Assembly: GCA_902800795.1 (NCBI GenBank)
Contig: CADCFQ010000023.1
Coordinates: 15,365-56,356 of the forward strand
Length of the DNA: 40,992 bases
From: an uncultured Ruminococcus sp.
Lineage (GTDB): Bacteria > Bacillota > Clostridia > Oscillospirales > Ruminococcaceae
Direction of reading: 5' to 3'
Below the pieces are notes generated by a model. That model did not search any database. It was given only the letters and a program-made list of their open reading frames with translations, and had not been told where the DNA came from. A program made the translations under genes and the position numbers. This document shows, piece by piece, positions 22,867 through 30,998 of this stretch; position 1 is the stretch's first letter, and every line of letters begins with the position of its first letter.

Positions 22867-25767
22867 CTCTACCGCTTCTACCTCGTAGATGAACTTGACG
22901 GAGCTGTCTGTGCCCTTGGCAGCGCCGGAGAAGCTTGTGGATTCCTTTGCTGCTTCCTTGAGGGCCTTTATGCGGTCGATAAGGGCAGGGATGTTGTCCT
23001 TGTAAGCGTCCATTATCTTATCGACTGCCTGCTCCTTGAAGTCGCCCATGCCAACGCTTAGCTTCTTCGAGCCGTCTTCAAGCTTCTGGACTCCTGCGGT
23101 AAGCTTTCCTGTGCCGTCCTTGAGCGTTCCCACGCCGCCGAAGAGCTTCTGGCTGCCCTCAGAGAGGGTGATAGTTCCCGAAGCCAGCTCTGCCAGCGAG
23201 CTGTAGAGGGTGGCTGTACCGTTTTTGAGCTCAGTCGTTCCGGAGGAGAGCTGACCCAGGCCGCTGTCAAGAGCCTGAGCACCGTTTTTAAGGTCAGGCA
23301 TATTTTTGTCAAGGAGTGAAGCACCTGCCGAGAGCTGTGATACACCGCTCTTTAAGTCTCCCTGAACGCTCTTGTCAAGCTTGTCAAGGCCGCCGGAGAT
23401 CTGGCTGACACCGCTCTTGACATCGCCCTTTACGCTGTCGTTTAAGGTGTTCAGACCGCCCGAGAGCTGGCTGACACCGCTCTTTAAGGTGCTGGAGCTG
23501 CCGTTTACGCTGTCGTTGAGGCTGTTCAGTCCGCCCGAGAGCTGTGAAACTCCTGCCTTGAGGGTGCTTGTGCTTCCGTTTATCTGCTCGTTGAGCTGTC
23601 CGAGACCGCCGTTTAGCTGTGTCATGCCGGTTTTAAGGGCGCTGCCTGTGCCGTTTACGCTTGCGTTGAGCTTGTTGGCGCCTGCCTTTATCTGTCCCAC
23701 ACCTGTCTGGAGCTGGCCTATCTTTGTTTCAAGCGCTGTGGTGTCAAGGCCTGCCGCCATTTCGTCTATCGAGGTCTTTGCGCCTGCTGCCCCTGTGGAG
23801 AGCGCTGCTGCGCTGTCGGAGAGGGAAGCGGTCGGGTTGCCGCTTGCGTCATAGGCTGTACCGCCGGAGACCATAGCCGAATAGATAGCCTTCTGACCGT
23901 TTATAGTCTGCTGGAGAGTTGCTATGGCTGTCTGCACCTCTTCCGAGGGGTCAGTAATAGCCTGGAGCGCCGCAAGGGCCTGCTCGTTTGCGGTGATAGT
24001 CGAATAAAGGTTCTGGGCGGCTGTGTTTATCCCGCCGGAAAGCTGTGTTGCACCGCCGGAAATCTTATCCATTCCTTCATCGAAGTCGGCTATGCCCCCG
24101 GAGATATCCGGAAGGTCTCCAAGACCCTGGCTAAGCTGCTGGCTGAGCTGGTCAGCGCCGTTTGAGAGGGCAGCAACACCGCTTGAAAGGCTGTTCTCGT
24201 TGTCAGCGCCGTAAAGTCCGTAGTAAAGCTGCTGTGAGCCGCTTGAAAGGGCAGCTACGCCGTTAGAAAGGCTGTCCTTATTGTCCTTGCCGTAGAGCCC
24301 GTAATAAAGGCTGCCGGCACCGCTGTTAAGGGCGGACACACCGTTTGAAAGGCTGTTCTGGTTGTCCTTGCCGTAAAGGCCGTAGTAAAGCTGGCCTGCG
24401 CCGTTTGAAAGGGCGGACACACCGTTTTCAAGGCTGTTCTGGTTGTTTGCGCCGTAGAAGCTGTAATAAAGCTGTCCTGCGCCCTTGTTGAGAGCGGACA
24501 CGCCGCCTGCAAGGCTGGAGCTTCCGTTAAAGAGCTTGTCATAAAGGGTCTTTGAAGCGAGGTCTATCTGTCCCACGCCGTCAGCCACCTTGCCGACACC
24601 TGCGCTGAGCGCTGAGGAGCCTGCCTTTGCGGAGGCGATACCCGTTGACACCTGTCCCATGCCGTCATCGAGCTTCTTCGAGCCGTCTCTCAGCTGCTGT
24701 GAGCCGCTTGTTACCTTGGACACTCCGTCATTTAGCTGTCCTGCGCCCGAATAAAGGTCATCAACACCCTTGACCAGTGTTCCCGAGGACTGATTGAGAG
24801 TCTTTATTCCCTTGTATAGCTCCTCGGAGCCGTTCACCAGCATATCGGCGGAGTCAGCCACCTCGTGGAGGATGTCGTCAACGTCCTCGAGAGTTGCGTC
24901 ATAGTCAACATCGAAGCGTGTGAATATCTCGCTGGTGGCAACGGTGAAGGAGGTCTTCATCTCGAAGTCCTCGACATCGGCGGTAAACTCGAAATACTCG
25001 GGGATATTCAGCTCGTCCTCCTCATCAAGTCCCAGGCTGTGCTTTATCCCCGGAAGTCCGAAGCCCAGGATTATATCTCTGCTTCCGTCCGAGATGAGTC
25101 TGGCATTTGTAAGTTCGATGTTTGAGAATTTGCTCATATCAAGGATAATGCCGGTAGCGCACAGATAGGGTATGCAGACCTCTTCGTCCTTTCCGCCTAT
25201 CTTCACCTTTTTCTTGTTGCGGTTTGTATAGTCATATCTGACCGTCAGCTTTCCGCTCTTGCCGAGGATATCCTTGGGGTCAACCTCCTTGCCGTCAAGG
25301 GTGTAGGTCACTTTGATCCCGATAGGTGTTTCCTTATCTGAATAGCCCTTGTAGAAGATATCGCCGCCGTTTGTCTGCCAGCTCATGCTGTCGCCGGAGC
25401 CGGTATAGCCCTCGTCGGTCTTTACGTTCTCGATATCCGTAAGGTCGGAAACGTCCGGGATAGAGGTAAGGCCGTCAGGGTTTTTTAGCCAGTCGCTGAC
25501 GATAGTCTTTGTGGCTTTGCCGCTGGGGTCAGTCATAATGAAAACCGTCTCGTCCTTTGCAAGGCCGTCCTGCTTGTTGAGGGTAACTGTCGGCATAGTT
25601 ACCTTGGGGCTTTCCTTTTTGTCCTTTGTGTCCTTGCTGTCGGAGGCGGCAGCAGAGGACGTGTTCTTGTCACTGTCCTTTTTGTCAGCCGAAGCCATCA
25701 TACCTGTGCTTGCGGCGGACACTACTAATGCGAGCATACCTGCAATAAGTCTGTTATAATTCTTCAT
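22858..25767 (-). CDS. Secreted heptad-repeat protein of the YhgE/Pip type, partner of the MMPL exporter
   Basis: A 969-residue protein with a signal peptide (residues 1-28). A conserved N-terminal domain (about 60-290, including DGKEVDPKDILGKSGKLTVRYDY) is followed by a long series of xxxLxxG heptads (LNDGVSKVTSGSQQL and similar, about 320-930) typical of YhgE/Pip-like proteins. About residues 420-550 hold four to five 27-residue repeats (core LYYGLYGKDN; DNA period 81 bases, 24170-24510), and about 720-810 hold a second repeat block (SGVSQLSGGL). The C-terminal membrane segments of classical YhgE are absent. It lies 22 bases after the MMPL gene with an AAGGAG site, so probably acts with it. 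The last codons come from a repeat. Confidence 0.87.
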   Translation of the reverse strand: MKNYNRLIAGMLALVVSAASTGMMASADKKDSDKNTSSAAASDSKDTKDKKESPKVTMPTVTLNKQDGLAKDETVFIMTDPSGKATKTIVSDWLKNPDGLTSIPDVSDLTDIENVKTDEGYTGSGDSMSWQTNGGDIFYKGYSDKETPIGIKVTYTLDGKEVDPKDILGKSGKLTVRYDYTNRNKKKVKIGGKDEEVCIPYLCATGIILDMSKFSNIELTNARLISDGSRDIILGFGLPGIKHSLGLDEEDELNIPEYFEFTADVEDFEMKTSFTVATSEIFTRFDVDYDATLEDVDDILHEVADSADMLVNGSEELYKGIKTLNQSSGTLVKGVDDLYSGAGQLNDGVSKVTSGSQQLRDGSKKLDDGMGQVSTGIASAKAGSSALSAGVGKVADGVGQIDLASKTLYDKLFNGSSSLAGGVSALNKGAGQLYYSFYGANNQNSLENGVSALSNGAGQLYYGLYGKDNQNSLSNGVSALNSGAGSLYYGLYGKDNKDSLSNGVAALSSGSQQLYYGLYGADNENSLSSGVAALSNGADQLSQQLSQGLGDLPDISGGIADFDEGMDKISGGATQLSGGINTAAQNLYSTITANEQALAALQAITDPSEEVQTAIATLQQTINGQKAIYSAMVSGGTAYDASGNPTASLSDSAAALSTGAAGAKTSIDEMAAGLDTTALETKIGQLQTGVGQIKAGANKLNASVNGTGSALKTGMTQLNGGLGQLNEQINGSTSTLKAGVSQLSGGLNSLNDSVNGSSSTLKSGVSQLSGGLNTLNDSVKGDVKSGVSQISGGLDKLDKSVQGDLKSGVSQLSAGASLLDKNMPDLKNGAQALDSGLGQLSSGTTELKNGTATLYSSLAELASGTITLSEGSQKLFGGVGTLKDGTGKLTAGVQKLEDGSKKLSVGMGDFKEQAVDKIMDAYKDNIPALIDRIKALKEAAKESTSFSGAAKGTDSSVKFIYEVEAVENE

Positions 25768-25789
25768 AAAGATCGCTCCTTCTAAAGTA

Positions 25790-27880
25790 TCAGTTTATCT
25801 CGGGAAGCTTGTAAAGCTTTCTTTTCGACATTCCCATAGTCGTGTGTCTTACAACGCCGTCAAACAGCATCAGCATCGAGGGGAGTATGCAGATAACAGT
25901 GAACATACTTATTATAGCGCCCCTTGACATCAGCGAGCACAGCTGGGATATCATATCAACGCTGGAGTAGACACCCACTCCGAAGGTGGCTGCAAAGAAG
26001 CCCAGCGCACTGACGATGATAGACTTTATCGAGGTGGAGAGGGCGATATACACAGCCTCGTGCTTATCCTTGCCCATAGCCCTCTCCGACTTGTATCTCG
26101 TTGTCATAAGGATAGCATAGTCAACAGTTGCGCCAAGCTGGATGGTTCCGATCACCACGCTTGCGATAAAGGGTATGACCGTTCCCGTGTAGCAGGGGAT
26201 AGCCATATTCACAAACACCGCAAACTCGATAACGCTTACTAGGATCACAGGCAGTGTGAAGGACCGCAGCGCTATGAGGATTATTATGAACACCGCAGCG
26301 ATAGAAACTATATTTACCACCTTGAAATCACGGTCGGTGATAGTGATAAGGTCCTTTGTTGCCGGCGCCTCACCGATGAGCATACCGTTCTTGTCAAACT
26401 GCTTGATTATCTTGCCTATCTCATCTATCTGCTTGTTCACCTCGTCCGAAGCGACCTTATAGCCCGAGCCCACGAGCATCATCTGGTGTTCGTCGCTCTT
26501 GAGCATCTTCGTTATGCTCTTTGGCACTGCCTCGGAGGGTATCATAGGTCCTATCAGAGTATCAAGTCCCAGACAGAACTTTACGCCTTCCACCTTTTCT
26601 ATCTTCTCTGCCATAGCGTTTACGTCCTTGGACTTCATATCCGCATCGCAGATTATCAGGTGGGTGGATGCCATGTGGAACTCCTCGTCAAGCTTTGTGT
26701 TTGCCACAACGCTGTTAAGGTCCTTCGGCAGGGTGTCCGTCAGGTTGTAGTAAACATCCGTGTGGGTCTCGCCGTAAACAGCCGGCACAAGGATGATAAG
26801 AAACAGTATCAAAAACACCACATGGTGCTTGACAATGAATTTTGATACCCTGTCCATCGAGGGGATGATATCCCTGTGCATAGTCTTTTCAAGCGCCTTG
26901 TCAAAGATAAGTATCATCGAAGGCAGGATAGTTATACAGCAGATAACGCCGATTATAACGCCCTTTGCCATAACGATACCCATATCCATACCCAGCTTGT
27001 AGGTCATAAAGCACAGCGCCAGGAAGCCTGCCACTGTTGTTACCGAGCTTGAAACCACCGACACGATAGTGTTTCCTATCGCCACAGCCATAGCTTCCTT
27101 GCTGTCAGGGTTCTTTTCCTTTTCTTCCTTATAGCTGTGCCACAGGAAGATAGAATAGTCTGTTGTTACCGCCAGCTGGAGCACCGCCGCCAGCGCCTTT
27201 GTTATAAACGATATCTCTCCCATAAAGAAGTTCGTTCCCAGATTGTAGAGTATCGCCATACCCACGCTTGCCAGGAAGAACACCGGGATAAGGAACGAGT
27301 CCATTGTCACCGCAAGGATGATGCTGAGGAGCACCACAGCGATAATGACATACATCGTGGTCTCTTTTATCGTCAGATCCTTTATATCCTCAACTATCGA
27401 GGATATACCGCTGAGATAGCAGTTTTTCTCGCAAAGCTTTCTTATCTCCACAACAGCATTCAGCGAGCCGTCGGAGGAGGTGGCATCATCAAAGAACACC
27501 GCCATCATAGTTGAGTTTTCGGTGTTGAACACCTTCTGTATCCTGTCAGGGAGGATCTCTATCGGCAGAGAAAGGTCTGCCAGCGAGTCATACCACAGAA
27601 CATCGCAGACGTGATCCACCTTTGATATCTGTTCTTTAAGGCTCTCCACCTGTTTGTTGTCCATATCCTCCAGGATCACCAGCGCAAAGCCGCCCTTGCC
27701 GAATTCATCGAGCATTATGTCCTGACCCTTCATGGTCTCAAGGTCGCCCGGCAGGTAGGACAGGATGTCATAATTGGTCTTGGTCTTCAGAAAGCCCAGA
27801 GCCGAAGGCACCATAAGCAGGATACCCAGTATCAGTATAGGCACACGCAGCTTTACGACAGCTTTACCGAACCCGTGCAT
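25790..27880 (-). CDS. MMPL/RND family transporter
   Basis: A 696-residue polytopic membrane protein with the duplicated RND layout: one N-terminal helix (about 8-30), an external domain, about five helices, then the same again. Each half has the MMPL proton-relay Asp-Tyr in its key helix: TTDYSIFLWHSYKEE and ATVDYAILMTTRY. External loops start TNYDILSYLPGDLE and YYNLTDTLPKDL, as in other Bacillota MMPL proteins. The substrate is unknown; relatives export lipids or fatty acids. Start at ATG 27880 because GGAAGGGG lies just upstream; the in-frame ATG at 27916 has no such site. Probably repressed by the divergent TetR protein. Confidence 0.92.
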   Translation of the reverse strand: MHGFGKAVVKLRVPILILGILLMVPSALGFLKTKTNYDILSYLPGDLETMKGQDIMLDEFGKGGFALVILEDMDNKQVESLKEQISKVDHVCDVLWYDSLADLSLPIEILPDRIQKVFNTENSTMMAVFFDDATSSDGSLNAVVEIRKLCEKNCYLSGISSIVEDIKDLTIKETTMYVIIAVVLLSIILAVTMDSFLIPVFFLASVGMAILYNLGTNFFMGEISFITKALAAVLQLAVTTDYSIFLWHSYKEEKEKNPDSKEAMAVAIGNTIVSVVSSSVTTVAGFLALCFMTYKLGMDMGIVMAKGVIIGVICCITILPSMILIFDKALEKTMHRDIIPSMDRVSKFIVKHHVVFLILFLIILVPAVYGETHTDVYYNLTDTLPKDLNSVVANTKLDEEFHMASTHLIICDADMKSKDVNAMAEKIEKVEGVKFCLGLDTLIGPMIPSEAVPKSITKMLKSDEHQMMLVGSGYKVASDEVNKQIDEIGKIIKQFDKNGMLIGEAPATKDLITITDRDFKVVNIVSIAAVFIIILIALRSFTLPVILVSVIEFAVFVNMAIPCYTGTVIPFIASVVIGTIQLGATVDYAILMTTRYKSERAMGKDKHEAVYIALSTSIKSIIVSALGFFAATFGVGVYSSVDMISQLCSLMSRGAIISMFTVICILPSMLMLFDGVVRHTTMGMSKRKLYKLPEIN

Positions 27881-27934
27881 AAAACCCCTTCCTTTCCTCT
27901 TACGCAAAAAGCGCATTTTTTTCTTACAGTTAAC

Positions 27935-27963
27935 ATTATATTACATTTATATCCACAAGTCAA
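27935..27963 (-). promoter_or_regulatory. Promoter of the MMPL-YhgE operon
   Basis: -35 TTGACT (complement of 27958-27963), 17-base spacer, -10 TATAAT (complement of 27935-27940). A TetR-type operator lies immediately upstream of the -35 box. Confidence 0.8.
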
Positions 27964-27971
27964 TAGAAAAA

Positions 27972-27984
27972 TGACCGTTGGTCA
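27972..27984. promoter_or_regulatory. Operator 1 for the TetR regulator
   Basis: Palindrome TGACC-GTT-GGTCA, identical to the site at 28026-28038 and 54 bases from it. It sits about nine bases upstream of the exporter -35 box. Confidence 0.8.
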
Positions 27985-28025
27985 CTTTTTTGTATGCCTG
28001 CACAAAAACGCCTGAAATATAAAAA

Positions 28026-28038
28026 TGACCGTTGGTCA
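28026..28038. promoter_or_regulatory. Operator 2 for the TetR regulator
   Basis: TGACC-GTT-GGTCA, here within the longer palindrome AATGACC-GTT-GGTCATT (28024-28040), ten bases upstream of the tetR -35 box. The two sites, close to five helical turns apart, would let one repressor control both divergent promoters. Confidence 0.82.
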
Positions 28039-28047
28039 TTTTGAGAC

Positions 28048-28077
28048 TTGACAACGGTGCTGTATGTATATTATAAT
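28048..28077 (+). promoter_or_regulatory. Promoter of the tetR gene
   Basis: TTGACA (28048-28053), 18-base spacer, TATAAT (28072-28077). The transcript would run through the TIR element before reaching tetR. A second TATAAT (28249-28254) after the element has only a weak -35 match. Confidence 0.75.
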
Positions 28078-28088
28078 ATGGTTATCAC

Positions 28089-28246
28089 TTAAACACACCA
28101 CCGTCAATGCCGCAAAGACCTCGTTTAAGCCCCGAACTCGGAGGGGCGGGGGGGAGGGCTTCGCCCTCGTTACCGACCCACTGGGGCTTCGCCCCAGACC
28201 CCCATATTATGCACATTTAAATGGTGTGTCAAGTATATGACCATAT
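28089..28246 (+). mobile_element. Short TIR element, copy 1 (MITE-like, non-coding)
   Basis: About 158 bases with ends TTAAACACACCA and (reverse complement of the other end) CTTGACACACCA. It contains CGTCAATGCCGCAAAG, the hairpins GAGGGC-TTC-GCCCTC and CTGGGGC-TTC-GCCCCAG, and no open frame. A closely similar copy lies inverted at 34374-34544. It separates the tetR promoter from the tetR start. No target-site duplication could be fixed by eye. Confidence 0.8.
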
Positions 28247-28303
28247 ATTATAATAAGGAAAACGCAGAACGACACCGAGGATGATACAGGAACGGTGATA
28301 AAA

Positions 28304-28930
28304 ATGACCAAGCTGGATTCAAACAAGAAGAAAAAAGAGGACTCGCTTTTAAACACGGCTTTCAGCCTTTTCACCCAGCAGGGAGTGAGCAAGACCTCCA
28401 TATCGGAGATAGCCTCAAAAGCAGGCGTTGCAAAGGGTACGTTCTATCTTTATTTCAGGGACAAGTACGATATCCGAAACAAGCTTGTCTCTCACAAGAG
28501 CTCCCAGCTGTTTCGCACAGCGCTTGAGGATATGAGGGCATCGGGGAAGAAGCTCGAGTTTACCGACAGGATAATCTTTCTTGTGGATGATATCCTGGGA
28601 CAGCTTGACAAAAACAAGGCTCTTCTTACATTCATAGCGAAGAACCTCAGCTGGGGCATCTTCAAGAATGCGCTGACCAGCCCTGTCAAGAGCGACGATA
28701 TCGACTTCAAGGATATCTACGAGGAGATGATAGCGGATGCGCCTTACGAGCTGGACGAGCCGGAGATAATGGTGTTTATGATAATCGAGCTTATAAGCTC
28801 CACCTGCTACTCGGCTATCCTTTATAACGAGCCGGTCACTATGGAGCAGCTAAAGCCCTATCTTTACCGCACTGTCAGGGCTATCATCGAGTCTCATTAC
28901 ATCCTGCCGAAGGAAAAACAAGAAAAATAA
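28304..28930 (+). CDS. TetR/AcrR family transcriptional regulator
   Basis: A 208-residue repressor. The N-terminal helix-turn-helix (about 15-55) has the usual TSISEIASKAGVAKGTFYLYFRDKYDI; the C-terminal helical domain is the ligand and dimer part. It is divergent from the MMPL operon and almost certainly binds the two TGACC-GTT-GGTCA sites. The start is uncertain: ATG 28304 is preferred because GGTGAT, complementary to the end of 16S rRNA, lies six bases upstream; an in-frame GTG at 28295 would add three residues. Confidence 0.92.
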   Translation: MTKLDSNKKKKEDSLLNTAFSLFTQQGVSKTSISEIASKAGVAKGTFYLYFRDKYDIRNKLVSHKSSQLFRTALEDMRASGKKLEFTDRIIFLVDDILGQLDKNKALLTFIAKNLSWGIFKNALTSPVKSDDIDFKDIYEEMIADAPYELDEPEIMVFMIIELISSTCYSAILYNEPVTMEQLKPYLYRTVRAIIESHYILPKEKQEK

Positions 28931-28935
28931 GCATA

Positions 28936-28981
28936 AAAAGAGCACTGCTGTTTATCGATCACAGCAGTGCTCGCTTTTTTT
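28936..28981. terminator. Bidirectional terminator between tetR and the ABC permease gene
   Basis: GAGCACTGCTG (28940-28950) pairs with CAGCAGTGCTC (28962-28972), with an A run on the left and a seven-T run on the right (28975-28981). It serves two converging genes. Confidence 0.9.
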
Positions 28982-28993
28982 GTCAGGCTTTAT

Positions 28994-29773
28994 TTAAGTA
29001 ATATCCTTCTTGTTGAAGATGCTGACAGTCAGGTTCAGCAGTATAACTATGAAGCAGGCTGAAACTATCAGGCTCCTTACAAGAGGCGGGTTGGTATCGC
29101 CGATAAGAGAGTCAGGCATATACTTGCTGATATCGAAGTCCTTCATGAACTTGAAGGGTATCTTCTGGAGGCCGAGGTTCACGAGCATATAGGACAGAGA
29201 AAGCAGCTTTGAACCCATAAGGATGGCTATAACAGTAGCAGCATTCTTGGATTTGAGGCCTGTCGAGAAGAACAGAACGATAACGCTGATAGCCATGAAA
29301 AGCAGATATTTAAGGAAGAAGCTCTCAGCGGCTCTTGCCATGCCCGATGTGAAGTCTATCTTCGAGAAGGGCAGATAACCAAGAACGTTAGCGATAACAG
29401 CGATTATCATAAGGATAAGGTTGTGTATCTCGACAGCGAAGAACTTGGACATTACTGTCTGGCCCTTCTTGGGGAGCTGTCCTGCGATGTTCTTGATATA
29501 GCCGTGGCCGAGGTCCGCATAGGAGAACCATACTACCGACATAAGGATGAAGATACCTGTAAGCCAGCCCACGGGGTTAGCCACAAGGCTTGAGAGCTTA
29601 ACGGTAGAAGGCCAGTCGGTTACGTCCTTCGAGCCCATGCGCTTTGTCAGCTTGATGAGAGCCCAGCCCACGGGAGCATCAATGAAATTGAAAATAACGA
29701 TGAGTATCATCATTACCTTATAAGAGGTGGACTTGAACAATCTGTAAATGTCCATCTTCATAATATTAACCAT
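28994..29773 (-). CDS. ABC-2 type transporter permease
   Basis: A 259-residue membrane protein with about six transmembrane helices: residues 15-35, then around 70-90, 120-140, 160-180, 185-210 and 230-250. It is the membrane half of a bacitracin-type (BcrB-like) exporter. The ATG at 29773 has GGAGG eight bases upstream; the GTG at 29782 overlaps that site and is less likely. It overlaps the ATPase gene by eight bases. The substrate is unknown; such pairs often handle peptide antibiotics or lantibiotic immunity. Confidence 0.87.
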   Translation of the reverse strand: MVNIMKMDIYRLFKSTSYKVMMILIVIFNFIDAPVGWALIKLTKRMGSKDVTDWPSTVKLSSLVANPVGWLTGIFILMSVVWFSYADLGHGYIKNIAGQLPKKGQTVMSKFFAVEIHNLILMIIAVIANVLGYLPFSKIDFTSGMARAAESFFLKYLLFMAISVIVLFFSTGLKSKNAATVIAILMGSKLLSLSYMLVNLGLQKIPFKFMKDFDISKYMPDSLIGDTNPPLVRSLIVSACFIVILLNLTVSIFNKKDIT

Positions 29774-30686
29774 TATGCTCACCTCCTGTAACGCTGAGAT
29801 AGTAGTCCTCGAGAGAGATATCGTTTATATAGATCTCCTTCAGAGGTATGTTCGCATTGACGATAGCCTTAGCCATCCTGTCGCTTTCGTCCAGGTGCTC
29901 GCTGACACGGATCAGCCCGTCGTTGTCAGTTTCGATATTCTGGATGCCGGCCTTCTGGAGCAGAGAGACAGCCTTCTCGTTGTCGCCCGTTCTGATAGCA
30001 ACGAACTGTCCGCATCTCTTGTGGAGCTCTTCAGCCGTGAACTGATCCAGAAGCTTGCCTTCGTGGATGATGCCGTAGGAATCGGCCAGCTTGCCCAGCT
30101 CATCGAGGATGTGGCTGGATATCATTATAGTGATGCCCTTTTCGTCACGAAGCTTAGCCAGTGTGTGTCTGATCTCAACGATACCCTGGGGGTCAAGGCC
30201 GTTTATAGGCTCGTCGAGGATAATCATCTTGGGGTCGCCGACGAGAGCAAGGCCGATACCGAGTCTCTGTCTCATACCCAGCGAATAAGAGCCTGCGCCC
30301 TTCTTGTTGTCAACGTTCTCGAGTCCGACGGTGTTGAGTATGCTCTTGATATACTCATCCGAAGAATCAACGCCCATACCGATGCACTTGATCTTCAGGT
30401 TCTCCCTTGCGGAAAGCTTGGGATAAAGACCGGGATGCTCGATGAGCACGCCGACGTTGCGAAGCTCCTTTCTCATTTCAGCGCCTGTTTTGCCGAACAG
30501 CGAATATGTACCGCTGGTAGCTCTTGAAAGGCCGCTGATTATACGCATGATAGTTGTTTTTCCGGCTCCGTTACGGCCGATAAGACCGTAGATCTCGCCT
30601 TCACGGATCTGGATGTTTATGTCCTTGCAGGCGTCCTTTTTGCCGTAGGTCTTGGTAAGTGCCTGCGTCTCCATTATGAATCCCAT
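29766..30686 (-). CDS. ABC transporter ATP-binding protein (BcrA type)
   Basis: A 306-residue ATPase. Walker A is GRNGAGKTTI (about 37-46). The signature is the BcrA-type SLGMRQRLGIG, and Walker B is KMIILDEPINGLDP, followed by the switch His in ISSHIL. A C-terminal domain of about 85 residues follows, as in drug-export ATPases. AGGAG lies seven bases before the ATG. It drives the permease encoded directly downstream. Confidence 0.95.
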   Translation of the reverse strand: MGFIMETQALTKTYGKKDACKDINIQIREGEIYGLIGRNGAGKTTIMRIISGLSRATSGTYSLFGKTGAEMRKELRNVGVLIEHPGLYPKLSARENLKIKCIGMGVDSSDEYIKSILNTVGLENVDNKKGAGSYSLGMRQRLGIGLALVGDPKMIILDEPINGLDPQGIVEIRHTLAKLRDEKGITIMISSHILDELGKLADSYGIIHEGKLLDQFTAEELHKRCGQFVAIRTGDNEKAVSLLQKAGIQNIETDNDGLIRVSEHLDESDRMAKAIVNANIPLKEIYINDISLEDYYLSVTGGEHNG

Positions 30687-30741
30687 GAGTTCACTCCTTC
30701 TTTTTTCGGGATGATATCACATAATCCCATAATATAAAACA

Positions 30742-30770
30742 ATTATATCATAATTTCTTAATTTTTACAA
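30742..30770 (-). promoter_or_regulatory. Promoter of the ABC transporter pair
   Basis: -35 TTGTAA (complement of 30765-30770), 17-base spacer, -10 TATAAT (complement of 30742-30747), about 55 bases upstream of the ATPase ATG. A further TATAAT at 30813-30818 (complement) lacks a good -35. Confidence 0.65.
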
Positions 30771-30840
30771 TACACGATTTTAACAAAATTCCCAAACCCT
30801 CCTTGTGCATTATAGTATCATATGCAAAATACAACTGTAC

Positions 30841-30873
30841 AAAAAATCACCCACTTGAAAAAATGTGGGCGAT
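30841..30873 (-). terminator. Terminator after gpmI
   Basis: ATCRCCCAC (30846-30854) pairs with GTGGGCGAT (30865-30873), with a T run on the minus strand (complement of 30841-30846). It follows composite repeat copy 4 downstream of gpmI. Confidence 0.8.
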
Positions 30874-30887
30874 CATAAAAATGAAAA

Positions 30888-30980
30888 AAGGTATCACCTG
30901 CGGACGATGATATTTTAGATCATCGCCGAAGGCGATACCTTAACTATTCATTATTCATTATTCACTATTCATTATTCACT
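30888..30980. repeat. Composite repeat, copy 4 (core and right arm)
   Basis: Core from AAGGTATC (30888-30895) to CGATACCTT (30933-30941), with CCTGCGG and ATCGCC-GAA-GGCGAT mini-hairpins, then an ATTCATT arm to about 30980. It lies just past the gpmI stop. The left module and left arm are absent. Confidence 0.85.
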
Positions 30981-30998
30981 GAGCAGCGAAGCAGCGTT

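Noticed and set aside
28281..28301. Tiny upstream frame before tetR (five codons starting ATGATACAGG)
   Set aside because: No spaced ribosome site and no sign of a leader-peptide function.
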